Source: Actinomycetes bacterium
GTDB taxonomy: Bacteria; Actinomycetota; Actinomycetes; Actinomycetales; Microbacteriaceae
Reading direction: 5' to 3'
Assembly: GCA_023431405.1 (NCBI GenBank)
Contig: JAEYVZ010000099.1
Span: 1-50,417, forward strand
Length of the DNA stretch: 50,417 nt
A program made the translations under genes and the position numbers. The notes beneath the pieces were generated by a model. That model was not told the origin of the DNA. It did no database searches and saw only the letters and a list, made by a program, of their open reading frames with translations. This document shows, piece after piece, positions 11,009 to 18,341 of the stretch (position 1 is its first letter; every line of letters starts with the position of its first letter).

Positions 11009-11347
11009 GTGCTGGCGCGCGGGAATCGCATCACCCGCGGGGCGGAGTACAAGGCCGTCGTCCGCGGTGGCTCCCGCTGTGCCGGCGCATTGACGGTCAC
11101 GTACGTCGTGGCGTCCGGTGAAGACCGGCCGCCACGCTTCGGTTTCATCGTCAGCAAGCAGGTGGGCACCGCTGTGACACGCAACACTGTGCGCCGTCGC
11201 CTGAAAGCCCTCTGTGCCGAAGCCCTCGAGGGCATCCGGCCAGGCTCCGACGTCGTGATCCGTGCGCTTCCCGCTTCCGCTGCCGCGCCGTTTCCTGCGC
11301 TGCGTGACGAGGTCGCGCGCTGTCTCAGCAGAAAAGCGGCGGCGTGA
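11009..11347 (+). CDS. rnpA: ribonuclease P protein component
   Basis: RnpA is the protein cofactor of RNase P, which removes 5' leaders from pre-tRNAs. The 112-residue basic protein contains the family RNR signature (VGTAVTRNTVRRRLK, residues about 52-66) and starts MLARGNRITRGAEYK, typical of the family. The start is GTG at 11009. Its stop overlaps the yidD start (GTGA), so the two are translationally coupled. It sits between rpmH and yidD as in most bacteria. Confidence 0.95.
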   Translation: MLARGNRITRGAEYKAVVRGGSRCAGALTVTYVVASGEDRPPRFGFIVSKQVGTAVTRNTVRRRLKALCAEALEGIRPGSDVVIRALPASAAAPFPALRDEVARCLSRKAAA

Positions 11348-11700
11348 GCACGTCGACACTGCCGTCATATGCACTCGGAGACGGCTCGCTCGCAGCATCC
11401 GACCCGGTGCAGTTCGTCGGTCTCCTGCCACGCAATGTCGTGCTGGCGGGGCTGCACGCGTATCGCGCCACCATCTCGCACCTGTACGGCGACGTCTGCA
11501 AGTACTACCCGTCGTGCTCCGCCTATGCCGTCGGCGCTGTGCAGCAGCACGGTGCGCTGAAGGGCGCGGCTCTCACGGCAGCGCGTCTTGCGCGATGCCA
11601 CCCCTGGGCACAGGGCGGCATCGACGACGTCCCTCCCCACGCACACTTCCGACACCGCCTCACTCCGCACGGCTTCGTCGTGCACCCGAGAAAGGACTGA
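11344..11700 (+). CDS. yidD: membrane protein insertion efficiency factor YidD
   Basis: YidD is a small membrane-associated protein assisting YidC-dependent insertion. The 118-residue sequence has the family core KYYPSCSAYAVGAVQQHG (from about residue 53) with the conserved cysteine pattern, followed by RLARCHPWAQGGIDDVP, the usual C-terminal motif. The start is GTG at 11344, overlapping the rnpA stop by four bases. yidC begins three bases after its stop. An N-terminal extension of about 25 residues precedes the core and is variable among actinobacteria. Confidence 0.92.
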   Translation: MSTSTLPSYALGDGSLAASDPVQFVGLLPRNVVLAGLHAYRATISHLYGDVCKYYPSCSAYAVGAVQQHGALKGAALTAARLARCHPWAQGGIDDVPPHAHFRHRLTPHGFVVHPRKD

Positions 11701-11703
11701 TCC

Positions 11704-12804
11704 TTGCTGGATCTCTTCGCCGCGACGCCGACCCCGGCTGTGCCGACCCCCACGACTCCGCCGCCGGCGGAGGGGCTCGACTTCTTCAGCGCGATCATGT
11801 GGCCCTTCAAGTGGCTCGTCGAGACCATCCTCGTGTTCTGGCACTGGGTGTTCACATCGATCGGTCTGGAGCCGGCGGCAGGCCTCACTTGGGTGCTGTC
11901 GATCATCGGCCTGGTCGTCGTGGTGCGCGCCGCGCTCATCCCTCTCTTCGTGCGGCAGATCAAGAGCCAGCGCAAGATGATGGAAATTGCTCCTGAACTG
12001 CGGAAAGTTCAGGAGAAGTACCGCGGCAAGAAGGATCAGCTCTCGCGCGAGGCAATGAGCCGCGAGACGATGGCGCTGTACAAGAAGCACGGCACCACGC
12101 CGGTATCGAGCTGCCTGCCTCTGCTGGTGCAGATGCCGATCCTGCTCGGCATGTTCTACACGCTGAGCGATGTCAAGCGTCATGCGGAGTGGGGTGTCGG
12201 GGGCGTCGGCTTCCTCAACGCCGATCTCACGCGGCAGTTCTACGACGCCCAGCTGTTCGGCGTGGCTCCGCTGCACACGAACATGATCGAGGCGATCAAC
12301 CTCGGCCAGAACGCGACAGTCATCATCCTCGTGATCCTCGTGATCCTCATGATCGCTTCGCAGTTCATCACGCAGCTCCAGATCATCTCGAAGAACCTGT
12401 CTCCCGAGGCCAAGACCGGCCAGGCGTACCAGATGCAGCGCATCATGCTCTACGTCCTGCCGCTCGCCTTCATCTTCTCCGGCGTGTTCTTCCCGCTCGG
12501 TGTCGTCCTCTACTGGTTCACCAGCAACATCTGGACGATGGTTCAGCAGTTCCTCGTCATCCGGAACCTCCCCACGCCCGGGTCGGAGGCGGCCAAGGCA
12601 CGCGAAGAGCGTCTGGCTCGCAAGGGCAAGGCGATCGACGCCCAGGGCAAGATCGTCCCGCTCGAGAAGTACGAGGCGGAGCAGCAGCGTCTGTACGAAG
12701 AGGCCCAGCGTGCGAAAGAGCAGGCGCCCAAGCGGCAGCAGCCCGTCAGCAAGCAGCGTGCCAAGAAGCAGACGCAGAAGAAGAAGCCCCAGAACCCGTC
12801 CTGA
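11704..12804 (+). CDS. yidC: membrane protein insertase YidC
   Basis: YidC/Oxa1 family insertase places proteins in the cytoplasmic membrane, alone or with SecYEG. The 366-residue protein has the Gram-positive layout without the large periplasmic domain. Hydrophobic segments lie near residues 25-50, 58-80 (with the conserved Arg in VVRAALIP facing the hydrophilic groove), 135-160, 195-220 and 245-280. A long charged, Lys/Gln-rich tail follows (about 295-366), probably for ribosome contact. The start appears to be TTG at 11704, three bases after yidD; no better ATG lies nearby. The Pro/Thr-rich residues 8-23 are unusual but external to the core. Confidence 0.94.
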   Translation: MLDLFAATPTPAVPTPTTPPPAEGLDFFSAIMWPFKWLVETILVFWHWVFTSIGLEPAAGLTWVLSIIGLVVVVRAALIPLFVRQIKSQRKMMEIAPELRKVQEKYRGKKDQLSREAMSRETMALYKKHGTTPVSSCLPLLVQMPILLGMFYTLSDVKRHAEWGVGGVGFLNADLTRQFYDAQLFGVAPLHTNMIEAINLGQNATVIILVILVILMIASQFITQLQIISKNLSPEAKTGQAYQMQRIMLYVLPLAFIFSGVFFPLGVVLYWFTSNIWTMVQQFLVIRNLPTPGSEAAKAREERLARKGKAIDAQGKIVPLEKYEAEQQRLYEEAQRAKEQAPKRQQPVSKQRAKKQTQKKKPQNPS

Positions 12805-12824
12805 CCGAGTCACCGAGGATCATC

Positions 12825-13313
12825 ATGACCACCTCCCCTGAGACCACTGCGTCTGTCGCCCAGCTTGAAGAAGAAGGCGACATCGCGGCCGACTATCTCG
12901 AAGGCCTGCTCGATATCGCCGATATCGATGGCGATCTCGCTCTCGATGTGCGTGCCGGACGCGCGTATGTCACCGTCGAGAACGACGACGCAGACTCGCT
13001 GCGTCTGCTTTCCTCGCCCGACACCGTCCAGGCCCTGCAGGAGCTGACGCGCATCGCGGTACAGACCAAGACCGGTCGGTTCTCGCGTCTCATCCTCGAT
13101 ATCGGAGGGTCGCGCGACGCACGGCAGCAGCAGCTCGAGAAGCTCGTCGACCGCGCGATCGCCCGGATCGAGGACGGCGCATCGCAAGCGTCGTTGCCCG
13201 CGATGTCGAGCTACGAGCGCAAGCTCGTTCACGATGTCGTCGCGGCGCGCGGCTTCGTGTCGGAATCGTACGGCGAGGGCGCCGACCGCCACACCGTCAT
13301 CAGCCGTGGCTGA
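12825..13313 (+). CDS. jag: R3H/KH RNA-binding protein (Jag/KhpB)
   Basis: The 162-residue acidic protein carries a KH-like region (about 20-90) followed by an R3H domain (about 95-160) with the R...H pattern and SYERKLVHDVVAARG. These are features of the Jag/KhpB family of single-strand nucleic-acid-binding proteins encoded after yidC. The N-terminal Jag domain of firmicute homologues is missing, as is usual in actinobacteria. ATG at 12825 follows GAGGATCATC; reading frames extending upstream overlap yidC and are spurious. The stop overlaps the rsmG GTG start by eight bases. Confidence 0.9.
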   Translation: MTTSPETTASVAQLEEEGDIAADYLEGLLDIADIDGDLALDVRAGRAYVTVENDDADSLRLLSSPDTVQALQELTRIAVQTKTGRFSRLILDIGGSRDARQQQLEKLVDRAIARIEDGASQASLPAMSSYERKLVHDVVAARGFVSESYGEGADRHTVISRG

Positions 13314-13977
13314 CCTACCGCACGACGCGGACGTTTCACGTGAAACATCCGCCACCGTCGAGGCGGAGCCGAGTGTCGCTGCTCAGCTCTTCGGCGACCG
13401 TATCGAGGTGGCGCGGCAGTTCACTCGTGCGCTCGCGGAGCACGGGGAGGAGCGTGGACTCATCGGCCCACTCGAACTCCCCCGCATCTGGACCCGGCAC
13501 ATCCTGAACAGCGTCATCGCCGCTCCCCTCTTCCAGGCCGGCGCCCGCGTCGCTGATGTCGGTTCCGGAGCCGGTCTTCCTGGAATGGTGCTGGCGATCG
13601 CTCGGCCGGACGTGCGATGGGTTCTGATCGAGCCCATGGAGCGCCGCGTGGCCTGGCTGAACGAGCAGGTCGCTGCGCTGCGTCTGGAGAACGTCGAGGT
13701 TCTCCGAGCTCGGGCCGAGGAGTGGCCCGAGGGGCCGGTGCTGGATGCCGTCACGGCCCGCGCTGTCAGCGCCTTCCGGACGCTGGTGCCCTTGCTCAGC
13801 CCGCTGCTCCGTGACGGCGGGGAGCTGATCCTGCTCAAGGGCATCAACGCCGAGAATGAGATCGCGGCTGCAGAGAAGCCCATGCGCAAGTTCAAAGTCT
13901 CGAACGCGCACGTCGAGATCCTTGGCGAAGGTCTCCTCGCTGAGACGACGCGAGTCATCCGCGCCACTGTGCGGTGA
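13306..13977 (+). CDS. rsmG: 16S rRNA m7G527 methyltransferase RsmG
   Basis: RsmG (GidB) methylates N7 of G527 in 16S rRNA using SAM. The 223-residue protein has the Rossmann motif VADVGSGAGLPG (about residues 76-87) and the family motif VTARAVSAFRTLVPL. The GTG at 13306 overlaps the jag stop by eight bases. Residues 10-14 (VSRET) are encoded by a parS site (13332-13347), so the extreme N-terminus is constrained by DNA function as well as protein function. Loss of rsmG gives low-level streptomycin resistance in several bacteria. The parS-parA-parB region follows. Confidence 0.95.
   Translation: MADLPHDADVSRETSATVEAEPSVAAQLFGDRIEVARQFTRALAEHGEERGLIGPLELPRIWTRHILNSVIAAPLFQAGARVADVGSGAGLPGMVLAIARPDVRWVLIEPMERRVAWLNEQVAALRLENVEVLRARAEEWPEGPVLDAVTARAVSAFRTLVPLLSPLLRDGGELILLKGINAENEIAAAEKPMRKFKVSNAHVEILGEGLLAETTRVIRATVR
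13332..13347. promoter_or_regulatory. parS: parS site inside rsmG
   Basis: CGTTTCACGTGAAACA matches the 16-bp parS palindrome TGTTTCACGTGAAACA at 15 of 16 positions. It lies within codons about 10-14 of rsmG and encodes the peptide VSRET. Confidence 0.92.
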
Positions 13978-13985
13978 TCACCTTT

Positions 13986-14001
13986 CGTTTCACGTGAAAC
14001 A
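13986..14001. promoter_or_regulatory. parS: parS site
   Basis: CGTTTCACGTGAAACA, 15 of 16 positions of the parS consensus, nine bases after the rsmG stop codon in the rsmG-parA intergenic region. Confidence 0.93.
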
Positions 14002-14099
14002 TCGTCCGCTGGGCACCCAGGTGGGCCCTGATTAGCCAGCTGACGCTGAGGGCTCACGACGTCGTGTGTGACGGCGTTCAATCACTGAAGCGGTGCGAC

Positions 14100-14115
14100 T
14101 GTTTCACGTGAAACA
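14100..14115. promoter_or_regulatory. parS: parS site (perfect)
   Basis: TGTTTCACGTGAAACA is an exact copy of the parS consensus and the only perfect one in the cluster. It is the best candidate for the primary ParB loading site. Confidence 0.96.
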
Positions 14116-14209
14116 TCGAATCCGTCTCGCGCTGCCGTAGCCAGCGGCGCCTCGGGGGTCGCGGTGGAAGCGACGGGTCACGACGGCGTCACCGTGAAGA
14201 CCGACCGAC

Positions 14210-14225
14210 CGTTTCACGTGAAACA
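14210..14225. promoter_or_regulatory. parS: parS site
   Basis: CGTTTCACGTGAAACA, 15 of 16 positions of the consensus, about 135 bases upstream of the parA start. Confidence 0.93.
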
Positions 14226-14244
14226 TGAGAGTTCCCCCGACGGG

Positions 14245-14260
14245 CGTTTCACGTGGAACC
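14245..14260. promoter_or_regulatory. degenerate parS-like site
   Basis: CGTTTCACGTGGAACC keeps the TTTCACGTG core but has lost palindromy on the right side (3 mismatches to the consensus). It lies 20 bases past the fourth parS and may bind ParB weakly or be a decaying copy. The 382-bp rsmG-parA interval otherwise contains no gene. Confidence 0.5.
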
Positions 14261-14359
14261 GCGATAAGCAACACACACCATCCCGGACCATCTTCTGCGA
14301 GAACGGCTGTCAGTCGCCTCGACTACAGTGGGATGGTCCCCGAACGACAGGAGTAGCAG

Positions 14360-15361
14360 GTGGCGGATACGGAGAACGCAGGATCCTCCGCAGCCCTCTC
14401 CTTCGAAGACAGCCCGATCGCGCGCGAACTCGCTGACCTGACCTCGCGCCGCAAGCTGCTCGAAGGCGTGCGCCTCGATTTCCGCGGACCCACGCGCGTC
14501 CTGACGGTGTCGAACCAGAAGGGCGGGGTGGGAAAGACCACCAGCACGGTCAATGTGGCCTCCGCCCTCGCCTCGCTCGGGGCACGGGTTCTCGTCATCG
14601 ACCTCGACCCCCAGGGAAATGCGTCCACGGCGCTGGGAGTACCGCACAGTGCAGACATCCCCAGCGTCTATGACGTCCTGATCGACGAGTTCCCGCTCTC
14701 GGACATCATCCAGACGAGCCCGGAGTCCGATCTTCTGCTGTGCGCGCCGTCGACGATCCACCTCGCGGGTGCCGAGATCGAACTCGTCTCTCAGGTCGCC
14801 CGCGAACATCGCCTGCGCACCGCCCTCGAGGACTATCTCCAGTCGACGGCAGAGCCGCCGCAGTTCGTTCTGATCGACTGCCCGCCGTCGCTCGGCCTCT
14901 TGACGATCAATGCCTTCACCGCCGCAGACGAGCTGATGATCCCCATTCAGTGCGAGTACTACGCGCTCGAAGGACTCAGCCAGCTTCTCGGCAGTGTGCG
15001 GATGATCCAGAAGCACCTGAATCCACGGCTTCATCTCTCGACGATCCTGTTGACGATGTACGACGGCCGCACCCGGCTGGCGCAGCAGGTCGCCGACGAG
15101 GTGCGCGCGCACTTCCCGAATGAGGTTCTCCAGACGGTGATACCGCGATCGGTGCGCGTCTCAGAGGCGCCGAGCTTCGGGCAGACGGTCATCGCGTACG
15201 ACGGCAACTCCGCCGGCGCCGTCGCGTACCGCGAGGCAGCGGTGGAGATCGCGCGTCGTTCGGAGCAGGCACCTGAGGCATCGGCGTCATCCGCGCCGTC
15301 GAACCCAGACGCAGGTCATACCCACCCCGGTGATCAGCACGGCGAAGAAGGAGCATCCTGA
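14360..15361 (+). CDS. parA: chromosome partitioning ATPase ParA
   Basis: ParA is a deviant-Walker ATPase that forms nucleoid-bound gradients and moves ParB-parS complexes during chromosome segregation. The 333-residue protein has the deviant Walker A KGGVGKTT at 54-61 with its signature first lysine, the switch motif LDPQGNAS, and FVLIDCPPSLGLLT. A 45-residue leader precedes the ATPase core, common in actinobacterial ParA. The GTG at 14360 follows GACAGGAGTAGCAG, a good ribosome site. Its TGA overlaps the parB ATG by one base. Several parS sites lie directly upstream. Confidence 0.96.
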   Translation: MADTENAGSSAALSFEDSPIARELADLTSRRKLLEGVRLDFRGPTRVLTVSNQKGGVGKTTSTVNVASALASLGARVLVIDLDPQGNASTALGVPHSADIPSVYDVLIDEFPLSDIIQTSPESDLLLCAPSTIHLAGAEIELVSQVAREHRLRTALEDYLQSTAEPPQFVLIDCPPSLGLLTINAFTAADELMIPIQCEYYALEGLSQLLGSVRMIQKHLNPRLHLSTILLTMYDGRTRLAQQVADEVRAHFPNEVLQTVIPRSVRVSEAPSFGQTVIAYDGNSAGAVAYREAAVEIARRSEQAPEASASSAPSNPDAGHTHPGDQHGEEGAS

Positions 15362-16347
15362 TGGCGAAGCGAACCGGCCTCGGACGAGGCATCGGCGCAC
15401 TCATCCCCACCGCGGAGTCCACGGAGGCTCGTCCGGTCGACGTGTTCTTCCCCGGGGCGTCCGTCGGTGCGTCCGCGGCGTCCCCGGCCGACACGTCCGC
15501 GGATTCGGATGCCTCCGCCGAGACGGCGGAGCTCCTGGCCGTTCCGGGTACGCGTCTCATCGAGGTCGACCCGAATGAGATCGTCCCCAACCCTCGCCAG
15601 CCGCGCACGCACTTCGATCCGGAGGATCTGGCGGAGCTCGTGCACAGCATCCGTGAGTTCGGCGTGCTGCAGCCGGTGGTGGTGCGCACGAACGACGAGG
15701 GCAAGTACGAGCTCATCATGGGCGAGCGACGCACCCGGGCTTCTCGAGAGGCGGGCCTGAAGGCGATCCCTGCGATCCTCCGAGATACGACAGACGAGAA
15801 CCTTCTGCGCGACGCCCTGCTGGAGAACCTGCACCGCTCGCAGCTCAATCCCCTCGAAGAGGCCTCGGCCTACCAGCAGCTGCTCGAAGACTTCGGGATC
15901 ACGCAGGAGGAGCTCGCCACCCGCATCGGTCGCTCACGACCCCAGATCAGCAACACGATCCGCCTGCTGAAGCTTCCGGTTCCCGTTCAGCAGCGTGTGG
16001 CGGCCGGAGTGCTCAGCGCGGGTCACGCGCGCGCGATCCTGTCGCTCGAGGACGCCGACTCCATGCAGCGGCTCGCCGACAAGATCGTCAACGAGGATCT
16101 GTCGGTGCGTGCCGCTGAGGCCGCGGCGAAGGCTCCGGATGCCGGGGCGCGCCGCACGCCCCCGAAGGCGGGTGCACGCCGTGCACACCTCGACGATGTG
16201 GCGGAGCGGCTGGGTGATCGCCTCAACACCAAGGTGAAGATCACTCTCAATGCTAAAAAAGGCCAGATCAACATCGATTTCGCGACCATCCAGGATCTCA
16301 ACCGCATCCTTGCGGAACTGGGAGAGACGGAGTACGGCTCGCTCTGA
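15361..16347 (+). CDS. parB: chromosome partitioning protein ParB
   Basis: ParB is a CTP-dependent clamp that loads at parS and spreads along DNA. The 328-residue protein starts MAKRTGLGRGIGALIP, the short N-terminal motif that stimulates ParA. An Ala/Ser-rich linker follows, then the CTP-binding domain with the GERRTRAS box and a DNA-binding domain with helix-turn-helix TQEELATRIGRSRPQISNTI. The C-terminal dimerisation domain ends VKITLNAKKGQINIDF. It is coupled to parA by a TGATG overlap. The parS sites between 13.33 and 14.26 kb are its expected targets. Confidence 0.96.
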   Translation: MAKRTGLGRGIGALIPTAESTEARPVDVFFPGASVGASAASPADTSADSDASAETAELLAVPGTRLIEVDPNEIVPNPRQPRTHFDPEDLAELVHSIREFGVLQPVVVRTNDEGKYELIMGERRTRASREAGLKAIPAILRDTTDENLLRDALLENLHRSQLNPLEEASAYQQLLEDFGITQEELATRIGRSRPQISNTIRLLKLPVPVQQRVAAGVLSAGHARAILSLEDADSMQRLADKIVNEDLSVRAAEAAAKAPDAGARRTPPKAGARRAHLDDVAERLGDRLNTKVKITLNAKKGQINIDFATIQDLNRILAELGETEYGSL

Positions 16348-16395
16348 ACCACCCTCGCCGACGCCGCTGTCAGTGACGCGACGTAGGCTGTATGA

Positions 16396-16737
16396 GTGAC
16401 TGCTGAGCCGAACCTCCCCCGCCGAGCGAGCCTCGAGCTCCTCCGCGCGGAGGCCGGCGACGAGCTCTCGGTGCTCATCGAGGAGAGGCTCCGTCACGGG
16501 CAGGATCCGTGGGAGTTCATGGACGAACTCCCCTCGGTCGATGAACTCGTCGTGCTGACACTGCGGGCCGAGAACATCGCCGCCGACGGCGGAGTGAAGC
16601 CCACGGCGGCGCGCAACTACCGAGTTCTGCGTCAGATCGCTCTCGACTACCCCGCCCTCACCCAGGCCGTGTGGCGTCTGCTCGGCAGCGAACCGCATCG
16701 TGCATGGGACGCGTCGGTGAGAATCCAGGCGTCATGA
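16396..16737 (+). CDS. small conserved-type hypothetical protein after parB
   Basis: I do not recognise a family for this 113-residue acidic protein. It is predicted mostly helical, with no signal peptide, membrane segment, cysteine cluster or obvious catalytic motif. It starts at GTG 16396 with only a weak ribosome site (TAGGCTGT); no alternative start gives a longer frame. It lies 48 bp after parB in the same direction and is followed by a strong hairpin, so it is probably the last gene of the parAB transcript. Codon use resembles its neighbours, arguing that it is real. Confidence 0.7.
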   Translation: MTAEPNLPRRASLELLRAEAGDELSVLIEERLRHGQDPWEFMDELPSVDELVVLTLRAENIAADGGVKPTAARNYRVLRQIALDYPALTQAVWRLLGSEPHRAWDASVRIQAS

Positions 16738-16760
16738 GCACGGCCCGCATCCACGCAGAG

Positions 16761-16798
16761 GAAAGGCCCGGTCAGAGTGATTTCTGACCGGGCCTTTC
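16761..16798. terminator. bidirectional terminator between the parB unit and trxA
   Basis: A perfect 16-bp stem beginning GAAAGGCCCGGTCAGA and closing with its complement, with a 6-base loop, lies between the convergent parAB unit and trxA. Ends rich in T on one strand and A on the other fit an intrinsic terminator working both ways. Confidence 0.85.
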
Positions 16799-16831
16799 CG
16801 ATGGTGCGCGTGCGCACCGGATGTGTGCGTC

Positions 16832-17155
16832 TTACTTGAGGTAGTCGGCGAGGTCCTGCTCGAGCGCGAACTTGGGCTTCGCGCCGATGATCGTCTTCTC
16901 GACCTTCCCCTTGTTGAACACCTTCATCGCAGGGATCGACGTGATCTGGTACTCCATCGCCAGGTTCGGGTTCTCGTCGACGTTCAGCTTCACGACGGTG
17001 ATCTTCTCACCGTTCTCCGCAGCGATCTCGTCGAGGATGGGTCCGACCATGCGGCACGGTCCGCACCATGCGGCCCAGAAGTCCACCAGAACGGGGCCTT
17101 CGGCGTTGATGACGTCCTGCTGCCAGGTGCTCTCGCTCGTGGCCTTGGCGGTCAT
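16832..17155 (-). CDS. trxA: thioredoxin
   Basis: The 107-residue protein is a classical thioredoxin, the cytosolic dithiol reductant recycled by thioredoxin reductase. The active site is WCGPC with Cys31 and Cys34, and the conserved cis-proline motif is SIPAM. Length and fold elements are standard. The ATG at 17155 follows AAGGAG at good spacing. It lies 88 bp after trxB, in the same direction, so reductant and reductase are likely co-expressed. Longer in-frame extensions into the trxB region are not needed. Confidence 0.96.
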   Translation of the reverse strand: MTAKATSESTWQQDVINAEGPVLVDFWAAWCGPCRMVGPILDEIAAENGEKITVVKLNVDENPNLAMEYQITSIPAMKVFNKGKVEKTIIGAKPKFALEQDLADYLK

Positions 17156-17243
17156 GTGTCTCTCCTTCAGGAAGTTGTCACTCACGTGAACGCTGCGGGA
17201 GGAGGAATTGTTCCCTCCTGGCGGCATCCCGCGAAGACAGCCG

Positions 17244-18239
17244 TCAGGCGGCGTCGGCCGGCTCGGCGTCGGGGAGGTCGTCGATCTGCGATGCGTCGGC
17301 CGCGGGGGCGCCCGCATCATCGAGGGAGGCCAGGTAGTGCTCGACATCGAGGGCTGCGACCGTTCCGCTGCCGGCGGCGGTGACGGCCTGCCGGTAGGTC
17401 GGGTCGATGACATCGCCCGCCGCGAAGACCCCCGGGACGGACGTGCGCGACGAACGGCCGTCGACCCAGATCGTGCCGTGCTCGGTGAGGTCGAGCACGC
17501 CGTGCACGAGGTGGGTGCGCGGATCGTTTCCGATGGCGACGAACAGACCGTCGAGCGGGAGCTCGCGCGTGCTGCCGTCGCGGGTGTCCTGGAGGACGAC
17601 ACCGGTCACGGCGTCATCGCCCAGCACGTCGACGACCTCGGCGTTGAAGACGAACTCGATCTTGTCGTTGGCGAATGCACGATCCTGCATGATCTTCGAT
17701 GCGCGCAGCTCTTCGCGACGGTGGATCACGTACACCTTCGACGCGAACTTCGTGAGGAATGTCGCCTCCTCCATTGCCGAGTCACCACCGCCGACGACGG
17801 CGATGGTGCGCTCGCGGAAGAAGAAGCCGTCGCAGGTGGCGCAGTACGACACGCCGTGGCCCGACAGGCGTGCCTCGCCCTCGATGCCGATCTTGCGAGG
17901 CGCGGAGCCGGTCGCGTAGACCACGGCATCCGCTTCATGGACGGCACCGGAGCCGAGCACGACCTTCTTGACACGGCCGGAGAAGTCGACCTCGGTGACG
18001 TCGTCGTAGACGACCTCGGTGCCGAAGCGCTCGGCCTGCTCCTGCATCTTCGTCATGAGGTCGGGACCCATGATTCCTTCGGGGAATCCCGGGAAGTTCT
18101 CGACCTCCGTCGTGTTCATCAGTTCGCCGCCCGCTTCGACGGAGCTTGCGATGAGAAGGGGAGACAGGTTGGCGCGCGCCGCGTAGATCGCTGCCGTGTA
18201 GCCCGCCGGGCCCGATCCGATGATGATGACCTGCCGCAC
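17244..18239 (-). CDS. trxB: thioredoxin-disulfide reductase
   Basis: TrxB is an FAD/NADPH flavoenzyme that reduces thioredoxin. The 331-residue protein begins with the FAD-binding GSGPAGYTAAIYAAR motif. The redox-active CATC (Cys133, Cys136) lies in SYCATCDGFF, followed by the NADPH-binding GGGDSAMEEA and the second FAD motif FAAGDV. A short acidic Ala/Asp tail extends the C-terminus. The start is GTG at 18239. murJ lies 102 bp upstream and trxA 88 bp downstream, all leftward, the conserved actinobacterial order. Confidence 0.96.
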   Translation of the reverse strand: MRQVIIIGSGPAGYTAAIYAARANLSPLLIASSVEAGGELMNTTEVENFPGFPEGIMGPDLMTKMQEQAERFGTEVVYDDVTEVDFSGRVKKVVLGSGAVHEADAVVYATGSAPRKIGIEGEARLSGHGVSYCATCDGFFFRERTIAVVGGGDSAMEEATFLTKFASKVYVIHRREELRASKIMQDRAFANDKIEFVFNAEVVDVLGDDAVTGVVLQDTRDGSTRELPLDGLFVAIGNDPRTHLVHGVLDLTEHGTIWVDGRSSRTSVPGVFAAGDVIDPTYRQAVTAAGSGTVAALDVEHYLASLDDAGAPAADASQIDDLPDAEPADAA

Positions 18240-18341
18240 GTTTCTGCCTTTCGTCTGCGGGGTGGAAGCCCCAGCACGTTCAACCCATGGTAGTCGCGCG
18301 GCATTCCGCGATCCGGGGTGGACGTGCAGTGTCGCGCGGGC

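Noticed and set aside
11365..12813. Leftward 482-codon frame opposite yidD and yidC
   Set aside because: Antisense to well-supported genes; Leu/Arg-rich low-complexity sequence typical of shadows.
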